A stretch of DNA of 64,000 bases from Actinopolyspora biskrensis (GTDB lineage Bacteria > Actinomycetota > Actinomycetes > Mycobacteriales > Pseudonocardiaceae): the NCBI RefSeq assembly GCF_013408175.1, contig NZ_JACBYW010000003.1, positions 248,001 through 312,000 on the forward strand. Direction: 5' to 3'. Shown here piece after piece: positions 1-8,578 of this stretch; position 1 is the stretch's first letter; each line of letters starts with the position of its first letter. The notes beneath the pieces are model-generated. The model made no database searches. It was not told where the DNA came from and saw only the letters and a list, made by a program, of their open reading frames with translations. Position numbers and translations under genes: made by a program.

Positions 1-285
1 GTCCGCCAGCGCGGGCAACCTGGAGTAGGAAGCCAGCATCCTCCCGTAACCACCGATACCGTGCAGCACCAGGAGCTTGCCGGGTGCACCGTCCCTGCGG
101 ACGACGTCCAGGTGCACGGGAGCCCCCCGCCAGGACCACCACCGTTCCTCCGGGGCGTTGTCCGGGGAGACCCGCAGGCCTCCCGGGAAGAACTCCTGAT
201 AGCGCGTCCAGTGCGAACGCTGCTCGTAGCTGGGTGCGGCCCCGGGGCCGCGAACGGGAGATGTTGACCGCGAACCGGAAGACAC
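1..285 (-). CDS. alpha/beta hydrolase, N-terminal part only (runs off left edge)
   Basis: Reading the minus strand from a GTG at 285 gives 95 open codons that run off the window without a stop. Residues 71-76 read LLVLHG, followed by IGGYGRM, which is the beta-strand plus HG oxyanion turn of alpha/beta hydrolases; the Ser nucleophile, acid and His would lie outside the window. The segment before it (WRGAPVHLDVVRRDG) looks like the usual first beta hairpin. No good ribosome site precedes the GTG, so the start is uncertain. It is divergent from the PPOX gene at 314. The substrate cannot be guessed from this fragment. Confidence 0.6.
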   Translation of the reverse strand, partial: MSSGSRSTSPVRGPGAAPSYEQRSHWTRYQEFFPGGLRVSPDNAPEERWWSWRGAPVHLDVVRRDGAPGKLLVLHGIGGYGRMLASYSRLPALAD

Positions 286-313
286 ATTACGAACATACGG
301 AGCGAATCGCCAC

Positions 314-736
314 ATGCGCATCGACCGACAGCAGGCAACGGGCCTGCTCGAGCGGGCCCGGGTCGCGCGGTTGGCCACGGTGGGCCACGACGCGCAGCCC
401 CATCTGGTTCCGGTGACCTTCGCCGTGGACCGCGGAGCCGATCGGATCGTCACCGCGGTGGACCACAAGCCCAAGACCACCACCTCGCTGCGCAGGCTGC
501 GCAACATCGAGCAGAACCCGCGGGTGTCGGTGCTCGCCGACCACTACGAGGAGGACTGGGGAGCGCTGTGGTGGGTACGCGCCGACGGCGTGGCCGAGGT
601 GGCCCCCGCCGAACAACACCCGGAGCTCGTGCGGGCGCTGACCGCCAAGTACGAGCAGTACGCCGACCACCCGCCGCGGGCGAGCGTGATCGTGATCGGG
701 GTGAGGCGGATCACCGGGTGGTCGGCCGGCGAGTGA
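314..736 (+). CDS. PPOX-class F420-dependent-type oxidoreductase (TIGR03668-like)
   Basis: A 140-residue protein of the pyridoxamine-5'-phosphate-oxidase split-barrel fold. Features seen: N-terminal helix with ARVARLATVG, then HLVPVTFAVD and DHKPKTTTSLRRLRNIEQNP, the pattern of the actinobacterial group annotated as PPOX class probable F420-dependent enzyme (Rv0121c-like). The length matches the family. Members bind F420 or flavin as a dimer; the substrate is unknown. ATG at 314 is the first sensible start. It is divergent from the partial hydrolase and convergent with the small gene at 875-1138, with a strong hairpin between them. Confidence 0.8.
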   Translation: MRIDRQQATGLLERARVARLATVGHDAQPHLVPVTFAVDRGADRIVTAVDHKPKTTTSLRRLRNIEQNPRVSVLADHYEEDWGALWWVRADGVAEVAPAEQHPELVRALTAKYEQYADHPPRASVIVIGVRRITGWSAGE

Positions 737-768
737 ACCGACCGCGAAGAACCACCCCGAACGAGAGA

Positions 769-815
769 GCGCCCCGCGCTCGACCGGCCTGGGGGTCACC
801 GGGAGCGCGGGGCGC
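769..815. terminator. stem-loop between convergent genes
   Basis: A perfect 13-bp inverted repeat, left arm 769-781 (GCGCCCCGCGCTC) and right arm 803-815, with a 21-base loop. It lies between the stop of the PPOX gene (736) and the stop of the minus-strand gene (875). There is no T-tract, so it is a factor-independent terminator of the U-less kind common in actinomycetes, or a mRNA end-stabiliser. Confidence 0.55.
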
Positions 816-874
816 GCCATCGACACTACGGACGGAGTGGAGCCGCTGTCGAGTCCTTCGGAGCATGCCGACGC

Positions 875-1138
875 TCACTTTTCCGATTCCGAGCCGTTCC
901 CCCTCGGACGCAGCCGGATCGGTCGTTCCGCCGGGTCGTCCCCCACGCCCTCCCCGGCGTGCCTGTCGTCCTCCTTGGCGACGGCGACCCACTCGGCCCG
1001 CTCCAGCCGGTACTTGCCGCCCGCCTCGAACAGGCCGTCCACCCCGGTCACCGCATCTCCCCGGTTCTCGGCGCGGCGCGTTCGGGTCTCCCTGCGTGCT
1101 TGTCTGCGTCTGGCACGTTCGACGCGGTCGATGCTCAC
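875..1138 (-). CDS. small basic/acidic hypothetical protein
   Basis: An 87-residue protein starting at GTG 1138. The N-terminus is very Arg-rich (RVERARRRQARRETRTRRAE), the middle has a short folded-looking stretch (DGLFEAGGKYRLERAEWVAV), and the C-terminus is polar. No membrane segment or catalytic motif is seen. Codon use is GC3-rich as in real genes, and a convergent hairpin follows its stop, which supports it being genuine. I do not recognise the family. Confidence 0.5.
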   Translation of the reverse strand: MSIDRVERARRRQARRETRTRRAENRGDAVTGVDGLFEAGGKYRLERAEWVAVAKEDDRHAGEGVGDDPAERPIRLRPRGNGSESEK

Positions 1139-1414
1139 CGCGCCATTCTAGGCACCGGAACGCCCTGTGGAACACGAAGCGGTGAGTCCGGTGCGCACCC
1201 ACGGAGAAACCGGTGAGAAACATCACCGCCACACCTTCGGGGTTCCCTCCTGCCAAGTCGGCGGCCGAAGCGATGCTCCCGGCGCCGAACGGCCACGCCG
1301 TCCCCCGGCGCTGCCGCGGGAGGTTCCGCCGAGCAACCACCCGCGACGGGGGAGGACCGAACTCTTCGGTCCCGCCGGTTCGACCGCCCCGCCCCGACTT
1401 CGTAGGGTTTCGGT

Positions 1415-1759
1415 GTGCAGCAGGATCCGTATCAGGTGCGGGTGTCGACCGACCGGCTCTCCCCGTTGGAGCGGGCGATGGACGTGGTCGACCGGCACGC
1501 CGAACTCAACCACCGCTACCGCAAACTCATCCACGACTCACGGGAGATGCTCGCGGCCCCCGACGTCCGGCTGACGCAGGCACGGGGCATGGGCAAGAAG
1601 CTCATGGTGCTCGTGCGCGCGGCGGGCGAGGGTTTCCGCGAGGCGCTGCCAGCCGAGCAACGTGCGGAGCTGGACGCCGGGCTGACGCAGGCCGACGACC
1701 TCGTCTACGGCGACACCTCGGAACGCGACACCTCGGAACGCGACACCTCGGGGCGGTGA
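1415..1759 (+). CDS. small helical hypothetical protein with a tandem-repeat C-terminus
   Basis: GTG at 1415 opens a 114-residue, largely helical protein (LSPLERAMDVVDRHAEL, HRYRKLIHDSREML). The last 15 residues are a short repeat, DTSERDTSERDTSGR, encoded by two and a half near-identical 15-bp units at about 1712-1756. No membrane segment and no recognised domain. Codon use fits the genome. The 276 bases upstream carry no other supported gene. Confidence 0.55.
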   Translation: MQQDPYQVRVSTDRLSPLERAMDVVDRHAELNHRYRKLIHDSREMLAAPDVRLTQARGMGKKLMVLVRAAGEGFREALPAEQRAELDAGLTQADDLVYGDTSERDTSERDTSGR

Positions 1760-2086
1760 CCACGTCCTCCGAACCGGCCCGGTCACCGGAGCGCTCCTCC
1801 GGCCCGGGCACGGCGGGAGCGGCCGAGCGCGCGGCGGGGCCCTTCCGCGAAGCCGCGGCGGTTCGACGCGGACGGCGCCGGGGGCTCGCCACCGGCACCT
1901 CCCGCGCCAAGGCCCCCGCGCGGAACGGTCCGCCAGGTCGGGGCTCGGACGCCCGGACACGGTGCTCCACCCGCCACTCGGAACCACCGGGCCCGGCCGC
2001 CACTGGGCCGGAGGCACACCCGCGGCGAGAGCGGCGGAAGGCTCCGCCGGAGCGAGCAGCCCGACGACCGGAGCGGAAGAGCTCCG
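1760..2086. other. gene-free spacer
   Basis: 327 very GC-rich bases between the small plus-strand gene and the end of the conservon GTPase gene. Open frames exist on both strands but contradict each other and show no recognisable protein. I see no clear hairpin terminator or repeat in it. Confidence 0.5.
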
Positions 2087-2692
2087 TCAGGCACTGCGGC
2101 CCGAGGCCACCCACTTGCTCATCGCGTACTCGACCAGCGAGATCAGCGCCTCCTTCGTCGATGCCTGATCCCGTGCGTCACAGCTGAGCAGGGGGACGTC
2201 GGAGCCGACGGCGAGCGCCTCCCGCACCTCCTCGAGGTTGTGCTGCAGCCTTCCGTCGAAGCAGTTCACCCCGATGACGTACGGAGTTCCCCGGTCCTCG
2301 AAGAAATCGATCGCGGAGAAGCAGTCCGCCAACCTGCGGGTGTCCACCAGCACGACGGCTCCGATCGCACCACGTACCAGGTCGTCCCACATGAACCAGA
2401 AACGCTGCTGGCCCGGAGTGCCGAACAAGTAGAGGATCAGGTCCTCGTCCAGCGACAACCGACCGAAGTCCATCGCCACCGTGGTGGAGTTCTTTCCCGG
2501 TGTGGCGGCCAGATCGTCGATTCCCTGGCTGGCCTCCGTCATGACCGCTTCCGTGGTGAGCGGGACGATCTCGGAAACCGAGCCGACGAAGGTCGTCTTA
2601 CCCACCCCGAATCCACCCGCGACCACGATCTTGGCCGAACTTGTGGACGATTTTCCGGTCTGCTGGGGCGCCTTAAAGCCGGCGGAGTCCAC
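2087..2692 (-). CDS. cvnD: conservon small GTPase (CvnD-like)
   Basis: A 201-residue Ras-like/MglA-like NTPase, the last gene of the conservon. The P-loop is GGFGVGKTT at residues 26-34; DFGRLSLDEDLILYLFGTPGQ carries the switch II region (GTPGQ), and VGVNCFDG-type residues near 150 replace the classical NKxD, as is usual in this family. In Streptomyces, CvnD proteins form a membrane-associated complex with the kinase, roadblock and DUF742 proteins that acts like a eukaryotic G-protein system. Its ATG lies inside the end of the DUF742 gene (20-bp overlap), so translation is probably coupled. Confidence 0.9.
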   Translation of the reverse strand: MDSAGFKAPQQTGKSSTSSAKIVVAGGFGVGKTTFVGSVSEIVPLTTEAVMTEASQGIDDLAATPGKNSTTVAMDFGRLSLDEDLILYLFGTPGQQRFWFMWDDLVRGAIGAVVLVDTRRLADCFSAIDFFEDRGTPYVIGVNCFDGRLQHNLEEVREALAVGSDVPLLSCDARDQASTKEALISLVEYAMSKWVASGRSA

Positions 2693-3293
2693 TCAACACC
2701 CTTTCCATCAACATCATGTGCGGTTCACTGCCGCTGTCGGTCACGGTCTGATGGACGTCGACCAGCCCCTGTTCGGCCATGTCCGCCAACAGAACCTTGG
2801 CCACACCGAATGGCACACCGAGCAGCGCCCCGACCTCGGCTACCGACCGGGGATGGCCGCACAGTTGCACCACTGATTGGTACTCCTGCCGCAACGGCGC
2901 ACCCGGACGGTAGTTCGCGCCGGTGGAAACCAGAGTCTCCAGTTCGAGTTCCACATTGGTCTTGGTCCTGCCCCCCGTCCACGCGTACGAGCGAATGCTG
3001 GCCGCAGGCGTGTCCTCCGGGTAGGCGCCCCCCGCGTCCTGCCCTTCCGGGATCGGAGCCGGGGAGGGGCCGGGGGTCGACCGTTCAGGGGGCCGCTGGG
3101 GCTCCTGCTGCGAACCGTCCGACTCCCGCTCCTCCTCCGAGCGGCGCTTCTTCCGGCCGCGCTTGCTGCCGAAACTCAGACCACTGTAGACGTCGGCGAA
3201 AGTCGCTTCGTCGAAGTCCTGCCCGTCTTCCCGCCCGTACCGTCGCCCGGCTTCGTCCTCGGGACGTTCGCCGTAGCCGGAATTCCTGCTCAT
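2673..3293 (-). CDS. cvnC: conservon DUF742 protein (CvnC-like)
   Basis: A 206-residue protein with a charged, Pro-rich N-terminal half (Lys/Arg/Glu run near residues 38-60) and a C-terminal DUF742 winged-helix-like domain (YRPGAPLRQEYQSVVQLC, GVPFGVAKVLLADMAEQGLV). ATG at 3293 (MSRNSGYG) is preferred over an upstream in-frame start that would run into the roadblock gene. DUF742 proteins are always found with roadblock and small-GTPase partners; the biochemical role is unclear. Seven bases separate it from the roadblock stop. Confidence 0.9.
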   Translation of the reverse strand: MSRNSGYGERPEDEAGRRYGREDGQDFDEATFADVYSGLSFGSKRGRKKRRSEEERESDGSQQEPQRPPERSTPGPSPAPIPEGQDAGGAYPEDTPAASIRSYAWTGGRTKTNVELELETLVSTGANYRPGAPLRQEYQSVVQLCGHPRSVAEVGALLGVPFGVAKVLLADMAEQGLVDVHQTVTDSGSEPHMMLMERVLSGLRRL

Positions 3294-3300
3294 GGTGGCC

Positions 3301-3741
3301 TCACACCAGTTGCTCTGACACGGAATTACCCGCACCCTGCAAATGCGAACGCAATTCGGGCGTGAGGATCCGACCGACGCGTTCGACCAGCATCGCCATC
3401 TCGTAGGCGATCAAACCCATATCACACTGCGGTGCCGCCAACACCGTCAAGCAGGAACCGTCGCTTATGGACATCTGCAGCATCATGCCGCGGTCCATCT
3501 CGACGATGGTCTCCTTGACCTGCCCCGCTTCGAAGCAACGAGCGGCCCCCTGGGTGAGGCTTAACAGACCCGAAGCCACCGCCGCGAGCTGTTCGGCCCT
3601 GTCCTGCGGCAGCTTGGCCGAAGACGTCAGCAGCAGCCCGTCCGCCGACACGACGACCGCGTGCGCGACTCCGCTGACGCGCTCGGTGAAGTCGGTGATC
3701 AACCAATTGAACTGGTCGATCTTCGCCTGCTGGGTTGACAT
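3301..3741 (-). CDS. cvnB: roadblock/LC7 domain protein (CvnB-like)
   Basis: A 146-residue roadblock/LC7 protein. It shows FNWLITDFTERVSGVAHAVV and VSADGLLLTSSAKLP at the N-terminus and a conserved LLSLTQGAARCFEAG helix. In conservons and Myxococcus MglB this fold binds and regulates the partner GTPase (here at 2087-2692). It lies between the kinase and DUF742 genes on the same strand, 57 bases after the kinase stop. Confidence 0.92.
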   Translation of the reverse strand: MSTQQAKIDQFNWLITDFTERVSGVAHAVVVSADGLLLTSSAKLPQDRAEQLAAVASGLLSLTQGAARCFEAGQVKETIVEMDRGMMLQMSISDGSCLTVLAAPQCDMGLIAYEMAMLVERVGRILTPELRSHLQGAGNSVSEQLV

Positions 3742-3798
3742 CGCGCCTCCTTCGATAGATCCGGCAGTGAGCGAGCGGGCGTAACTCGGCTCCGCCTG

Positions 3799-6700
3799 CT
3801 ACTCCCCAGCGCTGTGCCTGCCCCTGCGCACGCCCTGCTGGAAGCTGGACAACCGACCCCGTGTCTCGTCCGGTGCCGGTGTGTTCTGCTGCCCCGAGTT
3901 CCCCCCGTCCGAGGACGGTGCGGCGCTTCCCGGAGCCAGGTGCTGTTTGGGAACCCTCCTCGGCAAGCCCGCGGAGGTGTAATCCGCGGGTTCCGGATTC
4001 GACGCGGCCGCGGCTCCGTCCCGGGGCTGGTCGGTCGAGAAGTTCCACGGGGAGGACTCGTTCACGGGCGACTCCGATCGAGTGTCTTCACCCGCCGCAC
4101 CGGGCCGCGGGTGCTGCCGTCCGTCCGGCTGGTGAGCTGCTCCTCGCGGATCCCCGGACGGCTCGTCACCCGCCTGCCGCGGTTTGCCCGGCCTCCGCTG
4201 CGGCAGCCCCGTGGCCGACAGGCCGTCCGCACGACCGCTCCGGGCCGAAGGAGCACCGAAGTCACTCCGCCCGCTCTCGTTCCGTCCGTCCGCCGGGGCC
4301 TCGGACCGTCCCTCGGAGCCCTGGAGGGTCGCTTCCTCCATCCAGCTCATTCCACCGCGGCCGTCGGAGGAGCTCCGCCCGGCGGCACGGCCACCGGAGG
4401 CGTCCTCCGCGGAGCCCGTGCCCGCCGTGCCGTCCAGCTCCGCACGCGGAGTCCGACGTGGCAGCCCCGAGTTCGTGTAACCGCCGGGCTCGCTGCGCGG
4501 GGCGGGACCGACCGAGCCGTCGACCTGCTGGTGCTCGCTCCGCCGGGGTTCGCCCGGAGTGCTGGAGAAAGCGGCGGCGGAGCCGGCGGAGGCGTCCGCC
4601 CCGGAGACGTCGTCGTCGCTCGGCCACTGCCACTGCGCGGCCTCGTCCGGCGAGGTGTCCCCGGCCTGGTACCGCGCGTTCTCCGGGGCCGGGTGGAACC
4701 ACTGCGGGGAGGAGTCGGTCGGGTTCGACCCGGTGCCCGCTCCCTGAGCGCCCACGCCCGGCGGAATCGATCGGACGACCGTCGGGGCGCTGTCCGAGAA
4801 GCGCTGTTCCGGAGTCCCCTCACCGGCCAGCCCGTCGAAGTGCAGGCTGCCCTCCTCCGCGACGAGGTTCTCCTCCTCGTCGGTCTCCTGGTACTCCTGC
4901 CCCTCCGGGGGTTCGAACAGCCCCCGGACACGTCCCTCGGGCTCCAGTGCCGGGGCGGGGGCTGCCTGCTCCTCCCGCGGGGCGGGCTCCGGCGGGGCGG
5001 TGGGTTCCGAACGCGGGGCCGGATCCGGTTCCGGAACCGGCTCTCCGGGATGCACGCGCTCGATCTGCTCGGTCCACTCCCCCGTCTGCGGTGGCTGGGC
5101 CTGCTGCGCGGACCGGGTGTCCCGCTCCCGCGCGGGAGCGGAGGACTCCTCCCGCAGATCGAATCCGGGTAAACCGCCCTCCAGGACCTGACGCCTGCTG
5201 GTGCCGTTCACCTTGGGCTGCTGGGAGCGCTGGTCCGCGCCGTTGCGCTTCGGCTGCTCGGCGACCTCCTCGTTGCTGGTCAGCTGCTGCTCGATGGGCG
5301 AAGGCCCCGGCGGGGTGCTCGGAGGCCCCTGGGACGGCCCCGTGGGGGTCGGTGTGGACTGCTGCGGAACCTGGACGGATCCGCTGCGATCCGGAATGAC
5401 GAGGTCCGGGGGGATGTGGACGGTGGCACGTATGCCGTCCACGTCGTCGCCCCCGTGCAGTCGCACGGTGATCCCGTGCCTGCCGGACAGCCGCGCGATC
5501 ACCAGCAGTCCCATCCGGCGGGACACGGACAGGTCCTCCTCGTCGAAGGAGGCCAGCCGCTCGTTGGACTCGACGATCTCCTGGTCGCCCATCCCGATGC
5601 CGTGGTCGAGCACGTCGATGGTCAGGGAGGAGTCCTCCGACTGGCGGCTGGACACCGTCACCGAGGTCTCCGGCGAGGAGAAGTTCGCGGCGTTGTCCAG
5701 CAGTTCCGCCACCAGGCGAACCAGGTCACTGCCCGCGTAGCCGACCAGCCGGGCCGCGGGCGGGGACTGCACCACGACCCGTGGGTAGTGCTCGATCTCC
5801 GACACACCGGCACGCAGCACATCGGCCAGCTCCACCGGTTGGGTGAAACGCCTGGCGATGTCGCTTCCGGACAGCACCATCAGGTTCTCGTTGTTCCGGC
5901 GCATCCTGGTTGCGAGGTGATCGAGCCGGAACAGGGTGGACAGCTGGTCCGGGTCGTCCTCGTCCTGCTCGAGCTGCTCGAACAGGCGCAGCTGGCGTTC
6001 CAGCAGACTCTGGCTGCGCCGGGAGACGTTGACGAACGAGTCGCTGTACCCGCGGCGCAGGTTCGCCTGCTCCGAGGCCAACCGAAGCGCCTGCCTGTTG
6101 ACCTCGTCGAAAGCGCGCGCCACCTGGCCGACTTCCTCGGTCGTCTCGACCGGAACCGCGTCGACCTCTGTTTCGGCTTCGTTGCCCTGCCGAATGCGCT
6201 CCACCGCGTGGGGGAGCTGCTTGTTGGCCGCGTCCAAAGCACCGCGGCGGAGCTGCCCGAGGGAACCGAGCATGTGCCTGCCGATCAAGAACATCACGGC
6301 CACCGCGATGACCAGCGCGCTGAACAGCAGCACCGTCGTCGTCCCGGCGCGGTTGCTGGCGTCGTTGTACAGCGAGTAGGCGCGCTCGTTGAACCTCTGG
6401 GAGAGCTCCGAGCGAACCTGCCCGGTGCGCTGGATCAACTGGTCGGACAACTGGTCCCACTGCCCCAGGGTCAGCGAGGAGTGGACCTCGTCCACCCGGA
6501 TGGCCCGCATCAGCTCGTCCTCGGCAGCGGCCCAGCGCTCCATCTCCGCGCTGTTCACGACCTCACGCGCCTGACGCGGCTCGGAGTTGGCCACGGACTC
6601 GAAACTGCTCACGCGTGAATCCAGCCGTGCTCTGGCGTCGTTCAAGGCGTCGGTCAGCGCCGGGGAGAACTCGCTGCGCGGAAGCGCGGCGTCCACCAGC

Positions 6701-7362
6701 GCACGCTGCATGCGGATCTCGTCCTCGGCCCTGGAGAGCTCGTGCAGCGCGTTGATCATCGTGTACAGCCCGGAGTCGTCGATGGTGTTGATCACGGCTC
6801 TTTCCATCGACAACAACGAGTCGATGACGTTGTTGTAGCGCTGGATGGCGTCGACCGGGCTCAACGCCCCGGTGACCACGCCCTCGCGCAACTCCCGAAG
6901 ACCGCTCAGCTCCTTGCGCAGCTCGTCGAACTGGGCCGAGGTGACCGGGCTGAACTTCTGGACGTTGTCCAGCACCTGCGGGGCCTGCTTGACGTACCCG
7001 GTGACCTTCTCGTACTGCCCCCGGTACTCCTGCATGGCTCCCGGCACGCCGCCCAGCACCTCGGCGGCCTTCGTCCGCTCCGTCTGCAGGCCGGTGAGCA
7101 GCGGCTGGATCTTGTCACGCGCGGTAGCCAGACGGCTGATTTCCTCGTACCGGTTCGCTTTCGTTACCTCGTCGTGGATCTGGACGACGCCGAGCGTGAC
7201 CGCGAAAACGACCGGAACCAGGACCACGGCGGCGAGCTTGATCGGAATGCGCCAGTTGCGCCAGTCGGTCAGCGCCGCCCGACGCGCCCCTCCGGGCCTG
7301 TTGGGCGCGGCCGAAGCATCCTGGGCTTGCTCTCGGTTCGCCCGTCGTGCCGCCGCACTCAC
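3799..7362 (-). CDS. cvnA: conservon sensor histidine kinase with nitrate/nitrite-sensor-like ectodomain (CvnA-like)
   Basis: A 1187-residue membrane sensor. Order seen: short cytoplasmic N-terminus, TM helix about 39-62, a helical extracytoplasmic sensor of about 275 residues resembling the NIT domain, TM helix about 339-360, a HAMP-like linker, a helical segment with LDHLATRMRRNNEN, then a HATPase_c domain with N box ELLDNAANF near 552-560 and G1 box DHGIGMG near 585-591. From about residue 660 to the end it is disordered, Pro/Ser/Glu-rich and over 500 residues long. That tail holds three scattered copies of a GLPRR.P/GLPQR.P motif (about 963, 1050 and 1130). GTG at 7362 is the start. It heads the operon with roadblock, DUF742 and GTPase genes. 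Confidence 0.9.
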   Translation of the reverse strand: MSAAARRANREQAQDASAAPNRPGGARRAALTDWRNWRIPIKLAAVVLVPVVFAVTLGVVQIHDEVTKANRYEEISRLATARDKIQPLLTGLQTERTKAAEVLGGVPGAMQEYRGQYEKVTGYVKQAPQVLDNVQKFSPVTSAQFDELRKELSGLRELREGVVTGALSPVDAIQRYNNVIDSLLSMERAVINTIDDSGLYTMINALHELSRAEDEIRMQRALVDAALPRSEFSPALTDALNDARARLDSRVSSFESVANSEPRQAREVVNSAEMERWAAAEDELMRAIRVDEVHSSLTLGQWDQLSDQLIQRTGQVRSELSQRFNERAYSLYNDASNRAGTTTVLLFSALVIAVAVMFLIGRHMLGSLGQLRRGALDAANKQLPHAVERIRQGNEAETEVDAVPVETTEEVGQVARAFDEVNRQALRLASEQANLRRGYSDSFVNVSRRSQSLLERQLRLFEQLEQDEDDPDQLSTLFRLDHLATRMRRNNENLMVLSGSDIARRFTQPVELADVLRAGVSEIEHYPRVVVQSPPAARLVGYAGSDLVRLVAELLDNAANFSSPETSVTVSSRQSEDSSLTIDVLDHGIGMGDQEIVESNERLASFDEEDLSVSRRMGLLVIARLSGRHGITVRLHGGDDVDGIRATVHIPPDLVIPDRSGSVQVPQQSTPTPTGPSQGPPSTPPGPSPIEQQLTSNEEVAEQPKRNGADQRSQQPKVNGTSRRQVLEGGLPGFDLREESSAPARERDTRSAQQAQPPQTGEWTEQIERVHPGEPVPEPDPAPRSEPTAPPEPAPREEQAAPAPALEPEGRVRGLFEPPEGQEYQETDEEENLVAEEGSLHFDGLAGEGTPEQRFSDSAPTVVRSIPPGVGAQGAGTGSNPTDSSPQWFHPAPENARYQAGDTSPDEAAQWQWPSDDDVSGADASAGSAAAFSSTPGEPRRSEHQQVDGSVGPAPRSEPGGYTNSGLPRRTPRAELDGTAGTGSAEDASGGRAAGRSSSDGRGGMSWMEEATLQGSEGRSEAPADGRNESGRSDFGAPSARSGRADGLSATGLPQRRPGKPRQAGDEPSGDPRGAAHQPDGRQHPRPGAAGEDTRSESPVNESSPWNFSTDQPRDGAAAASNPEPADYTSAGLPRRVPKQHLAPGSAAPSSDGGNSGQQNTPAPDETRGRLSSFQQGVRRGRHSAGE

Positions 7363-8155
7363 AAAAGCCCCCGGAAGTCAAGCTGTCGTTCGTCCTGCTC
7401 TGTCACAGTGCGGGTCCCTTCCGAACGAACAAATCGTAGGAGAACGGCATCTGCCACTCGGTCGAGTGAAGGCTTATCTGCCTGCCAGCCGAGCAGATCT
7501 GAGCTCACCGCAGATCGTTTCGGTTCGCAGTATTCTCGGCGAAGGGGATCCTTGCAATACTCTCCGTCACCAATAGTCGCCCACCGCAAGGAGTCACTTC
7601 ACCGGCCTTTTCAACGGGTGACGCGCGGCTCGTGGCCACCCCGGATTGTAAAGACAGCGGCCAACATACCGATCACGGGGCGTCTTTTCCAAACCTCGGC
7701 AGGTGAACTGCGAAATCGATTGCCAACAAGATCACCCCTCGGGGCCACCGACACGACCGGGCCCCACCGGCCGGAGCCACACCGGACAGTGGGAAACCCG
7801 ATCACTTTAACTGATTTCGCGCCGGATGAAAACGGGGACAGCCGCAACTCCGCGCAGTAACTGTGGTACTCATCAGTAATGGCTTATGAGCTGCGGACAC
7901 CGCAACCCGAGCCGCCGCGGCCCGCACCGCGGCACCCCGCCGCGGACCAACCCGACCCCTACAACAGCAGGACCATCGTTCACCCTTTAGTAGGAGTGGG
8001 TCGTAGTATGTTGCGCTGACCCCGCTGGGTCCGGCGGACCACGTCGGACACGGTGAGCCAACCGCTCACGACTTTTCTCGACGCGGTCACGCGAAGCGGC
8101 ACCGAATCGGAACAATACTAGTCAACACAGTTCACCGACTTCGGAAGAAGGGCGC
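7363..8155. promoter_or_regulatory. long divergent control region between the conservon and DUF485-actP
   Basis: 793 bases without a supported gene, visibly richer in A/T than the flanks, so it probably holds both promoters. For the plus strand a weak promoter candidate is TTCACC at 7979-7984 and TAGTAT at 8004-8009 (19-base spacer). For the minus strand I cannot place a promoter. Short frames inside it contradict one another. Confidence 0.45.
8028..8076 (+). promoter_or_regulatory. structured 5' leader with terminator-like hairpin upstream of DUF485-actP
   Basis: Two small hairpins lie in tandem: GGTCC/GGACC (8028-8032 with 8036-8040, 3-base loop) and GTGAGC/GCTCAC (8053-8058 with 8064-8069, 5-base loop). 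The second is followed by GACTTTT (T-run 8073-8076), the shape of a short intrinsic terminator. It sits about 80 bases before the DUF485 start, so attenuation of the operon is possible. This is inference from sequence only. Confidence 0.3.
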
Positions 8156-8578
8156 ATGAGCAACACGACACCACCGCCGCTACGGTCCCGGCACGGGCAG
8201 CGGAGCGACAAAACGCAAGCTTCCTTCGGTGGCATCGACAAAAGCGCGGCGCGGAACTTCGGCAGCGCCGGACCCGATTTCGCCGGAATCGCGCGTTCGG
8301 CCGAATTCGCCGAGATCCGTTCTCGATCGAAGCGATTCATAATCCCGATGACGGGGCTGTTCCTCGTGCTCTACGTCGGGTACGTGCTGCTCGCGGCCTA
8401 CGCACCGGACTTCATGGCGGAACCGGTGTTCGGGCACATCAATGTCGGGCTGTTGCTCGGAATCAGCCAATTCGTTTCCACGCTCCTGATCACCACGTTG
8501 TACGTCCGTTTCGCGACGCGGAAGATCGACCCCGAGGTCGACGAGATCCGGAAGACGGCCGCTGGAGGTCAGCAATGA
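8156..8578 (+). CDS. DUF485 inner-membrane protein, partner of acetate symporter
   Basis: A 140-residue protein with a polar N-terminal region of about 60 residues and two TM helices (about 62-82, IIPMTGLFLVLYVGYVLL, and about 96-118). This is the DUF485 (YjcH-like) pattern, almost always encoded directly before ActP-type symporters, though the N-terminal extension is longer than in E. coli YjcH. ATG at 8156 follows GAAGAAGGGC. Its stop overlaps the symporter ATG (ATGA at 8575-8578), so the two are translationally coupled. Confidence 0.88.
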   Translation: MSNTTPPPLRSRHGQRSDKTQASFGGIDKSAARNFGSAGPDFAGIARSAEFAEIRSRSKRFIIPMTGLFLVLYVGYVLLAAYAPDFMAEPVFGHINVGLLLGISQFVSTLLITTLYVRFATRKIDPEVDEIRKTAAGGQQ

